The position numbers were made by a program, and so were the translations under genes. The notes below the pieces were generated by a model. It searched no databases, had not been told where the DNA came from, and saw only the letters and a program-made list of their open reading frames with translations. This document shows, piece after piece, positions 21,837-33,800 of a stretch of 64,000 nucleotides of DNA. Source of the DNA: Haemaphysalis longicornis (lineage: Eukaryota > Arthropoda > Arachnida > Ixodida > Ixodidae); contig CM023450.1 of the NCBI GenBank assembly GCA_013339765.2, forward strand, positions 40,494,711 through 40,558,710. Reading direction: 5' to 3'. Each line of letters begins with the position of its first letter. Position 1 is the stretch's first letter.

Positions 21837-24800
21837 TCATGATGAACAGTGTTCGTGCACGACCCGAAGAATGGATTCCAGTTGGCCTTCCAGGTCATCT
21901 TCGTCGTTGTTTTTGATCACAAAGTCCCAGTTCTCTACCTGGTCCAGCCCACACTCAGTTGGGGCATCGTCAATGCCTGCAGCAAAGAAAAGAAAACGGA
22001 ATCTTGGTACACTTTGCTAGCATTACATAATTACCCAGAGTTCAGAAACATGGCCTGCTTTTGCTTTCCACTGCACACACACTGAATGCACTGGAATGGC
22101 AGAAGCCAGTGGTGACAATTCTGCGAGGTTAAGGGCGTGAGTAACAGTCGCTCCACTTTACATTTTATGCAGAAGCACTTTTGCCCGACCTCCAAGCCAA
22201 AGTGCAGAAGGTGCAGCGAGAGAAATGGGAAATGGGGGGGGGGGAGAGAAATGGCTGTGCGCCAACCTGACGACTTGGGCCTAACATCACACTTTAAGGT
22301 CTGACGTCATTGAACAGTACCCGCAGCTTCACGTACTACAACAAGTTTGACGTTGCATCCCAGGTTGCTAGGCCGAATGTTAGGGCTGCTAAATGTTACG
22401 CCTAAACATACACACAGTAATGGAAAGCAAAAGAAAAAAGACACAAAGAGACAACGATGATGACACTTTTATACCCTCAACTTAATCCACACAAGTGTAG
22501 ATGTCCTGTTCAACTCTAATCGATCTCGATAATGGGCAGCACTTTATAAAATGGCTGAACTCAATCATTTCGGTTGGTCAAGAAGTTCAATTAATTAATA
22601 TAGCGCAAGCACTATGGGAAGGTTGACTACAAGAAATCTGTGCGCTAAGTTCAGCAAAGTATTAAACACCCACAGAGTAACACATACCCGTGGTTGTGTT
22701 GGACGCTTTATAAGCTACAGTGTATGCTGGTTTCGCCTGAAATTCTATGTTGATACAGCCAAATTTATTGCTGTTTTTTTTGTTGTTGTTGTTGACTGCA
22801 TGCCTATCTAGCCCTGCTCTCTCAACACCTCATGAATTGCTTTGCCATATTAGAGGGAAAAAAAGATTTGCAGCCATTCAATTTACGAGTTCTACAGGGT
22901 GTACCATTTTCTTGAGGTCTTTAACGGGTCATTCAAAAGAGTGAAAAATCTTGGTTTGCTCAGTGTAAAATGAGAATACCATGCGCTGCACTACTTTGAA
23001 TGCATTGGTTTGGCAATGAGTGGAGGCACCTTACAATGCTTGGGGAGTGAAGCTTGCTAGTGCTCAAATGTGAATAGTGCCACAGCACGGATCACTCCCC
23101 AATTCAGAGCACTAACTAAAATGAGGTGTAGTCAGAGACACCGTAGCTGACTAGCAAGTACGTTGCATTTCCCCACTTCAATGACACCCTGCAGTGTTGG
23201 CACTTGTTAGCTACATGCATGTGCGTCACTCACCGGGGGTGTGCACCCATCCGCGATCTCTGCGCGTGTCGTTGCGAGCCCTGACCCGAACGGTGAGCGT
23301 GGGGCAGGTGAAGCTCTCGCGGAAGTACTCGATGTCGCTCTCTCGCCGGGCGTCGCTCACCACCCAGACAGCAAACTCGGGCCGGCCGCGCTTCTTCACC
23401 GCCAGCCGGCAGAAGAAGGACAGGTCGGCATCGCGCTTCTCCTCACCCCAGGCGACCATCTTGGCACGGTACAGCTCCTTGTAGTCGGACGAATCGAGCA
23501 GTCGGTTGTAGTCGAGGTTGTGCTCCTGCACATTGCACCACGTGCATTGAAAAACATTGTCAGCCTCTTTTATGTCCACTGCAGGATGAAGGCATCTACT
23601 GCGCACTTCTCACTGCTCCTACCCTGCACTGTCTGAGTTATATTCTTTGCCATCAAATTTCCTTATCTCATCTTTCTATCGAGTTCTCGTATTGAATCCA
23701 AGTCCCATTTGTTACTAGTATTTTCAGTTTATAAAGAAATTACAGGACTAGACAAAGGTTCCCACACCTTGTGCGATGGAGCTGTCACAATCGTAGAACC
23801 TGTCCTCTGTTAACTCTACACTGCTGAAAAACAGACTGTGTTAAAATTGCAGTGAGGTTTTAGTTGGTGTGACAAAAGCTTTGGGCTGGTCTTTTCACAT
23901 TTAAGCAGCTCTATTATTAGATGGTTCGAATCTGGATGTTTGAGAGTGCAGCAGTGCCCAGTGCTTGGCCAGTTTCGTTTATAGTTTCGTGCACAGCTTT
24001 ACGTTTTTATACAAAGTACGCTATATTGGGTGTTCTGTATACGTAGTGACACTTTGCGTGAGGAACTAGCCATGCATTTTACCTTTGCATAGGCTTCTTT
24101 TATGGGCTCCGCAAGGCGCAGAATCGTGCATTTGTCATCTCCAATCCTGCACAAGGAAGAATGCGCGCAGTTTGCTTCCACGAGATCTCCTTGTGAATTA
24201 AACGGAAATCATGATAGTAGGCCCCTTTTTAGACTGCACAGCTGATCAAAGTAATCTCTACTGCGGCCACTTAGCAACAATTTGTTTGCTAAAGGCACGC
24301 CTAGCTAGTGGTCCGTCACACGTTGGCAAGGGATGGGGTTATAAAATTACGTCTGTATTGTCACATTTGCTGCATGCTGTCCAAAACAATGATGCACTTG
24401 TTTGCCTGTTGGCTGATGACAATTTATCGAACATTATTTCAATTATTCAAACAGTGCGTGACTGGGACATTTTAACGATAGTTGCTGTTCTCAAGAGCTT
24501 TTTTGATGCAACTTCACTTTTTACCTTTTTCTAACAATATTCCATCTCCACAAAATTTTTGGTTCGTTTGTGCAGCCGATGAGTTGGCAAGTGGGACGTC
24601 ATTGGCATTTTTGACACTTTGGTTGTTTTGTTTTATCGGGGATGCTTTCCTAAAGTGTAGTGCGTTTTAAGTGGAACAGCCAGTAGCAAGCTAGCATTTG
24701 TCCGCTCCTATTTTTATGTCCCCCCCCCCTTTTTTTAATCTGCCGTTATTCTTCTTATTCCAGACACTTCAGTTTATTTAAATCCGAGGCAAAGGACAGA

Positions 24801-27800
24801 CTAGTAATATCAAAATGTGCAGTTCCCTTCAAGAGAAGTGTAGGTCATGTGTTTACAATAGTTGCATGAGCTGTGTTAATAAACTGGGGGATTCCAGACT
24901 GCGACAGTCAGTTAATGTCTAGCCATGTTGACGCTGATGTCCTTAGCAAATCAATGAAAACCTACGGTCTGTGCAATGCAAAAACCCTGTATTTGCCGGT
25001 ACACAAGCTTTATTCGGGCAAATTCTGCGTTGTTTCACAGCGTTACCGCTAGTTCCACCAAACCTCAGCTAGCAGCTCAGTTCTCCTAATTCAAGCATCT
25101 AAGGAAAGTGAGACCTTTCCCAGGCAATCCGAAACCCATCACGCATGTAGGTCAATCGTTCCACCACTTCAGCAAGCCACAGAAGCTAACCAGCAACATT
25201 GCAAGAGCGTTGCCATCAGCTTGGAACAGAAAGGAATTGAATCAAATGGAAGGAAAGTAGTAACATGGAGAAGTAACGCAAAAGGAATACTGTGGCTCTG
25301 GGGTAAGCTGTGCTTATCTGGGGCATTGCAAAGACGCGCACAAGAAGGCTGGCCAAACGTCAAATAATGTCAACCTACTGTAAACAAGAAAGAGCTTTCT
25401 AGAGACTGCAGAAATGCATAAAACAAACCAGGTCTGCAGATGTTTAGAAGCTCATGAAAAAGTAAGCAGTAGATGTGCAAACATGATGATCAAGGTGATT
25501 GATGAAATAGTAGATGGATGCAATGGGTGGTAAAGTTGTAGACGCAGTGGTATGAAATGGCGTGCACTCTACGAACTGCTGTTCCATGAACTGTTGGAAA
25601 AGCGTAGCGCATGGGAACGAAGAGCCTCGGACTAACAGGCCTAAAACCACTCAAACAGCCGGTGAAAATGTTTGTGTTTTCCATGGTAATATAGTTATAT
25701 TTGAACAGTGTTGTGTCCTGTGCAGTCCATGAACATCCCGGAGGAAGTGTGCCATGGAAATTCCGGGAACGCTAGGCCCACTGTAAACAATTTGCACTAC
25801 AAAGCTGCCGGGTCGTGAACAAAACTGCGTCTCAAAATCAGCATCATAAAACAACGCTAGCGACGCAAGCGCTTCGCGCTACAGCGGCTAGAGTTGGCGT
25901 TTTGCCAGCCATTGCGAAAGCTTTTTAAAAAGGGCACAAAGCCAACAAAGCGACTCCACGTGCTCCACGCGACGCGCGAGTTTGAGATCAGGCAAGTCTG
26001 CTCATTTTGCACGCGCTTAGCCGCACTGACACCGAGCGCTGATCACGGTGAAACCGTTTTTCTTCAAGGTGGAGACGACTGGGTTGACTGGGTGACCCGT
26101 CTAGCGCGATTTATCATGGAAGACAACAAGAAAGGCGACGCGGACGCCCCCGCCAAGCGACTCTTCTACAAGTACGGCGAGCACGTTGACATCGAGGAAG
26201 ACCAGCACCACGAATTCAAGGCGCACAAGGCGATCTCCTTCGAAGAGCTGTCGCAGGCCTGCAAGGACCTTCACTCCCGCCAGAGCATCTCAAGGTGGGC
26301 AGCGGTTGTGAGAAACTCGCGCACGCATTTGCGTGCTTGGGAAACAATAGACACACGAACTAGGCTTAAAAATAGCATTGTACGGTAGCGTAATACGGTG
26401 TACTGCTTGCAATGTTTATTTTTCCCTCGAGGCAGTGAGCGGCCTGGTCACGTGGTCGCGAAGAGAGCCATTTCTACTGCGAACCGTTATGCTGGTTTTA
26501 CAGATACACGGAGTTACCTACAGTCTTGAGTGTTGACATCTTTAAGTGCCAGCACGACATAATTCCCCATTACGAAAATGGTCGTGTTGTACCAACCGAA
26601 CACGCATCCAAGTCTTTTAGAGTTGCGGAATTATTCTCAGTGTGGAACAGACAGGGGATGTGAAACGTTCTTCAGGGAACTAGCAGAATAGCGAGATCCT
26701 TTTAAGACTTGTTAAACGCATTCCACGGTGTTGTGGCGTAGTTATGAAAAAGGCAAAAACATGAGTTGAGTAGAGTGGCCAGTGGACTTGGCATGTCATC
26801 CATTGTAGCCAGTTTGCAAAGCTGCTGGTTTTAGAGGGTTCTCGTTTCCACAGTGGACGTTGCGATGTCTTCAGCCCTTACTGTGGGTTTACTTGCATTT
26901 TTTTCAGGACCATTTGTGCCTTTCTTAACACTGGACAGGGTGGCACTGTTTACATAGGGATCCTCGACAACGCTGTTGTGAATGGCATGCACCTAACCGA
27001 ATACCAAGTGAGCCATTTCAGACTACCTTTTTTTTGAAGTGTGCTGAAGTTTGAAGCGCGTGCATTATTCACAAGAACAAAGGTTCTGAAATGGGGGTCC
27101 ACTAGGGCATTTAAGGGGTCCGCGATGCCTTCCACTACCACCTCCACCCCTCACCACATTTGTTTTCTCCTTTTTTCCAAACCTTGCTGCCAACACAAAA
27201 AGGTGGCTTTCGCTGCACGACTTGTTTTAATTTCTTCACATAGCAACTGTTCTAACGCAACTTTTTGCACGACATGCCAGTTATGCAAAAAGCCAGACAC
27301 GAAAAGCAGCACATAGGTGTCTGGGTGACCAAATTGTTCAGCAATATGACATGTATCAGCATAAAAGTTACACAAAAAGCGGGCTTTGAATAGGCATGTG
27401 GGCGACTTTAGCGGGTCTAGGAGAATTCGTCACAAGTGAACTCGTCCCAGCCAACTCGTAGGTGAACTCGTCAAATAAGGCAAGTCGTCATAGGCCGTCT
27501 CGCACAAGCTCGTAATCTAGGGTGACTAGACACTTGCCCACCTCGTCACAATTTACATTTTTGGTCAATCATATTCAAGCAAGAAAAATACAGGAATTTG
27601 TATAATCATCTACTTATGCGTAAACATTCTTCCACACCCCTCCTTTGATTTACCAACCTTGCGTTTCCTTGGTGGCCTTGGAGTAACACGCCATACCAGA
27701 CGGCGTATTTAGTTGGTTCTTTTGTGCTTTGTTGAGATAATCGTGTGAGGTCACAATATTTTTGTTTGTTCATTTTCATTTTTTAAATTTAGTTCTATTT

Positions 27801-30800
27801 TTAGGTAATCGGGTGACGGCGCTGTGTTGGGTAGATGTTTGCGACTTGGTTCTGCATTTTTGGTTTTTAATATTTTGATCTTTTTTGGTTTTTATCTCTT
27901 TACAAACGATCATTGTCATCAGTAGCTCATTTGGGTAACTTTTGTTTCGTTATTTTTGTTATCACAATGATCTATGTATACACAATTGTAGAAATTCAGT
28001 TGATTAGTAAATGCTAATTAGCATTTTTCTACTTACACTTTCTTTTATACAGGACATGTGCTGTTGTTAGCTGTTCGAAGGCTGTGGACCTCTGCTCCTA
28101 AACCCGTCCCACATATCGCACCACGCTTTGAAAGTGCACCACTCCCATGTGTTAAACACAGTGTCAACGCTCCCAAACATGAATGTATCACTTTCCCTGA
28201 AACTAGTGCTTCAAACGCTGATGGTGTACTTTTGCTAGACCAGGCCAGGCTGTCTGAAGAATCTTCCAACAGATAACGTAAAAATTAAGAAAATTGTTTT
28301 CTGGGCAAAAGGGTGCAATAACAAAAGGAGCGAAGGTGAAAATTGGACCAAACAATCAACCCCCCCTCCCCCAAAGTGTGACAAATATTTTTTGCAAGGG
28401 GAAGAAGAAAGGGAAAGTGAAACTTGTGTTAAAACTGAATAGCCTGCTTCAACCACCACCTGCAAACAAACAAAAGGAGAGGCCAGCCCGACGAACTATG
28501 AAGAGGTCAACCTGGAAACAATTATCAGGTTGAAGCCATCCAACTCACAACCCACCCTCCCTCCCTTTTCAACATCTGCCAAAAATGGAACTGTGAGATG
28601 AAATTTCCAGGAACAAGTAGGTCGGTGCTACCACTTTCCCTAGTATGGGATCACCTAGAGCCAGATGCCGCCCGCTTTGGCCAGTTCACCTAGGACCAGT
28701 TTTCTTACGACGAGTTGGCTGCGACGAGTGGGCCTGTTCCCGACTTTAGCTGCTAGAGTAACTTGTATGACACAATGGCATGTATCAATACATTTCGCAA
28801 TGGTTTGCCCCACCACTTTTGCGAGCTTGAAAGGGGTCCCAGCACATTCCAGTGTGAGAACCACTGCGCTAGAACAAATCCTAGTCCCCATATCCTGTGA
28901 TGTAGACACATGCCTTTGCTTTTGTGGGGAAATAAATGCTAAAACTTGAAATGTGCATATCAGTTCTTGATTAGTTGATTTCTTTTATGCTAGTCTTTTT
29001 TTTTCTATGGCGTAACTTGCACTTGTGCATCATTTATAGTTTAAAAACATAGTCTTACTTTACTGTTGGTGTGGCCTGTTATAACAGTTTTTTCTTTATA
29101 GTGATAATTTTACAGTATTTGGGGTGCTTTTTTTGCCGTGTCACCTACATGTACCTTAGCATCGTACTGCTCAGTCACTCACTCTTGTAAGTCACTTTAA
29201 CATCATCCTTAGAGTCAAGGAGGCATAATTCCGAATAATCACTGGCAATGACGTTTTCAGAAAGACCACATCCTTCTGAGCTTGGAGAACCTGATGACAC
29301 GCTACAGACCAGCCGTACCCCAGCACATGTACGACGTGCGGTTTGTGCCCGTCATCTCGGAGGGAGCTCCGCTGCCGACAACCAGAGCGAGGTGAGGTTT
29401 TTGTAGCAGACAAGTATTTTGTTTGAACAGAACTGCAAACAGAACCTAGATCCTGGTTTTGTATGAGGGAACTAACCTTTCATAAGTTGCTCAACTCCGT
29501 TCTGGCCCTGAAGGATGTTGTTTTAGTGTGCAGCACGTAAGTGTCTGCTACTGTGGTTTGGTGTCCTCGCCGGCCTCGTAACTAAGCAATTGAAGGAAAC
29601 ACCGAATACAGAAGGAAAATGGAGGAGGAATGTGTGGCAAAAGTGTGAGGGGGAGGGCCGTATGCCGAGCCCGCATGAGACACGCTGGGTGGTGGTGACA
29701 CGCCGCGAGATAACGCCATAGCAGTGCGTGCCACCATGCACTCGACGATGACATGTTCACTTCCTGAGAACGTAGTTCGCGGTACCTTCCTGAGACGCAC
29801 ATTGCGATCACTTCCTGAGATGCAGTTTGCGCCGCCTGACACAGAGGCTTACCATAGCTGACATTTGTGCGGGAGGTTCAAACACAATTTACAACAACAT
29901 GCTTGGTGGTGGCGACGCGCTGCGAGATAATGGAAAAGTAGTGTGTGCCGCAGGGATCATCACGCGATCACTTCCTGAGACGCAGTAGCTATGCGCCATG
30001 GCTGAGAAGACTGCAGTTCGTGCTGCGCACAAATTTCGCATTGGGGAGTACAGTAATCGTAGCCATTTTTTACTAAACGAAATGCCACAGACGTTGACAA
30101 ACATTCAAATATTGTGCTACGATATAGTATCAGCAGCGATGTTACAGGGGGAATATGAAAAACAGTAATCAGTGTGTTAACTCTTAGCAAAAATAGCGGC
30201 ACCACTACCATGGCGTAATCATGTTTGTTGGCTATAGTTTCTTTACGGCAGTCACCAGTCGAACGATCCAGTCCCCGCAACGTTGCAGGGGCGGTGTAAA
30301 GATATGGTGAGTGAGTTGCCACTCTGTCATTTGTTCATCTCATATCATCTAGCTTAATTTCTTCAAGCTATTCTGAGTTACTGGAGTTATTGTTGTTCTG
30401 AGGTGGCAATCTTTGGAGGGAACCAAACTTTATTTTATGTTCATGGTCGCTTTGAAAAACTGGTTGCATGTCACGAGGTGCAAGGCACGCTCATTTTTTC
30501 GCAGGTGCTTTTCTGCTGCGAAGGTTTTGCGAAGCCCTGCAAGCGTTTTTTCATTTGCTTTGGCCCTTGTTTCAGCAAGCAGCTCTTTTCTCTTCTGTGC
30601 AGCCACGAAATCAACAGCAAGGCACGGATGCGGCCACACGAGCTGCAGACTTCAAAGTACTGCTGGTGCGACAACGAGGCCTCTGCCCAGCTCAACGTTG
30701 TAAGTCTCACTGAAATCGGCAGATGCAGCCTTGAAACTTTCGCAAACACTAAAAGCAGCAGCCTCATTTCAGATAATTTCTCAGTATGCAGTTTTGAAGG

Positions 30801-33800
30801 TGTGGTTTATTTCAAGCAGTACCTGTCATGTTGGCAATTTTCTTATTGCAGGGTGAGTGGTGCAGTTGCTAAAATGTAGCAGCAATTGACTGAGCTAACC
30901 TGTGGCCATGACTATGGATAGAATTGCAGTACAGTTTGTAGTGTGCACCATTTCTAAAAATTCATGCATAGTTGAAACAGTTTCCATAAGCAATCATCCA
31001 AAAGACTCTAGATCTCAGTGCCTGCGCCTGTAGCACATAAAAAAAAAGCTTGCAGCGATGAACTTTTTTGTGCTCTAGGAATTAAACTAATGAGTGTAAG
31101 TTCTTTTCTCTAATTCTGTGGCGACGAGCCAGGGAGGAGTGGTGATGCGGTACGTGGTGGAGATAGAGCTACTACCCTGGAACAGCAGTGACCCGAGGAA
31201 CAAAGTGCTGAACACCTCCAAGATGGGCATCCACCCTATGTTTGAGAATGAAGAGGACATCTGTTACGTGCGCCGTCAAGGCAGCAACATCCGGGTACGC
31301 CATAAAATTGGCACGAGAAACCTTGTTGAAGGACGCCTGATGGGCTTTCATAAGTGTCTAGATCATTGATTTTGTTTAAGCGGTATTCACACGAGGGAGC
31401 CTTTCAGTGGAGAGATCTGAGCGAGATCATGATGTCACCGCAAGCGGACCTCCGCTCGGGCAGCTCTTTTGCTCACACGGAGGATGTGACTATGGATATC
31501 ACTGTTTGCAGTTGTTAATTTCTACCGAACAGCAGAGCTGCCATAGCACCGTCAATTCTGCCTCGCTGGCAGTTTCTGCTAAAGCCCCTACGTACTGATC
31601 TTGTCAGCCGCCCAAAAAAGCGGCCGTGGACATGATGCAGGCGCTGGGAGTGCTAATTGCTGCTGCAGGTAGAGCACGACGTGCGAGGCAGTGGTTGGGG
31701 AGACACGCGGCTAGGAGCAGCCAGCGGATATTCAATTGCTGCTCTCATAAGCGGCGCAGATGAAAATTTTTAATGCACTTTGCCATCACATCATTACCAT
31801 TTTTCTTGTGTGTGCAGCTTTGTTTGTGCCTTGAGTCTAATGTAGGGAAGCGGCAACAAGCTATCGCTCAAGCTACTTGCGCCTGCCTGCGAGCCGCCGC
31901 CTGCACAGTGACTGTGCGGATGGTATGCGGGGCTCCCTCAGTGGGCCTGTCGTGTGCCCGGTGCATTTTCCCATCCAGCTTCAAAAATTCAATAAAAATA
32001 GAGTGCCTGGAAACGCTGTAGAGCTGGAGTCACGGCCAGCTGCTTGACAAGCCAACGATATCCCGCCTCCTCCTCTCCAAGGGATCGAGCTCAAGAGCAA
32101 AAGCTCCTACCTCAGATCGGAGCAGCGAGCCGGCGAGAAACCATGATGTAGGGATCATGTGGTGTGCACTCCTAGGAGTTGCACGGTGGATTTCTCCGCC
32201 ATGTGAATACTTCTTTAAATGGGAGTTGTTTGTGATGGGGAGTCCTATTAACAAGATTAGACGCCTGTAATACTGCTTTTGTGTTTCAAAAGTTATTGGT
32301 ATTTAACGATAGCCCACTACGGTGGCATCACCTGTTGTGTGCGCTACAAAGCGCTTCTCTCCCTCTGTGATTAGTCGGGCTGAGTGACTGCAGCCCGCTT
32401 ACAGCGTTGTGTTTCAGTAGTGTAGCGTGATTGGGGGCAGAAATTTTTACGAGACCAGAACCAGTGCACAGCATTTTCTGTGTTGAATTTTGGCTTCCTA
32501 TGCTTCGCACCAAAGCCATCTAGTACTTGATGTATCTGTCAGTGAGTGCTTGAAGCTTTTAAACGGGCTGTGTGCATGCAAAAGGAAGTGAGGGCGGCTG
32601 ATGGCAGTAGTTCGGAACTTTGTAGATACCTATGTAGCAGTTTTATGGACAGTGGCAGGTCCCGAAAGCAGCAGTATGTAACCAGGAGGAGGGATCATAT
32701 TAAAGCACTGTCAGGTGAAACACTAGTGGGTTGCCTTGCAAAGGCTGTAACATGCATGCGTAGCTCTGGGGCCGTATTCTTGTGTTTTCTCCATTTTGTG
32801 TCTGTTTCAAAAGTGCCCGTTTTGAGCACGCCCTGATTGGCTAAAAGCGAACACCCGGAGGTGCCAATGCAAGCACGGCAGAGCTATGAGCCACGGCTTC
32901 TCGGAGCAGACGATTTTTCATCGCCTTGTTGTTGGTTCGCTGGCAGAACTAAAGACATAAAAGATAGGTTAAATTAGATTTAGTCGTCTAAAATGTGTTT
33001 ACAAGAACATTAGATTAGTCGTTTAAAATGTGTTTACAAGAACACTTGCGCAAAAGTCAACCCAAAGCCCGCGTACAACTGGAGGTACGTCACAATAAAA
33101 CGGACGCAAAATGGATGTTTTCAAAATGAACAAACACGGAGAATACCGCCCCTGGTGCAAACTATACAGTCCTATTATGGGTTGTATTATGGGTTACGTG
33201 CGAGTAATGTCGTATCTCCTTGTTCTTGCATCACACTTTCTTGTAACAATAGAACAGCATTAAAGTGCCCCATGCGGCAGTGTTTGTTAACATTCTTCGC
33301 TTTTTTTTTTTTTTTTCCGTTTTTCCGTATAGTGCACCCTGCAAGATGTCATTGACATGACTCGCCAGGAAGTGAAAGCTTTTTACGCTGTGCCGTAAGT
33401 TGTGTTCAGACCTTCTTGCGGGCATTTTTCAAACTGTGTTGGCTTTAATTGCAATAATCTTCTCTGTTCCAGGCCAGACATGAAAATGGCTATGTAGGAA
33501 CACTCTGAAAATGGGTGAACCGGGCTGTTCTCAGATTCAAGTGCCTTGCATCGCTCTAGTCATGACGAGATCACATTTTCTCAACATCAAGCCATTTTGT
33601 TCGCAATTGAAACTGGGGTTCATTGCACTCATCATATAACTGTTCAGGCTGTTTTGAAACCTGCAACGGCACGAAGCAGCTCACTACATCAAATAAAGGG
33701 CCATTCCCAGGTTCCGGTGCCTTGCATCGCAAAAGACGATGCACTAGTCGATGCCACATTCCCAGTGTTTAGCCATTTTTGTTTGTGAGCAAAACTGCGG

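Larger units (their letters stand above)
31295..33332. other. Schlafen-like intron 5, with a TIR element and a small tandem repeat
   Basis: Holds the inverted-repeat element at 31376-32215 and a 34-bp tandem duplication near 32978-33048. A poly-T tract precedes the acceptor 'ccgtatag' at 33332. Confidence 0.5.
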
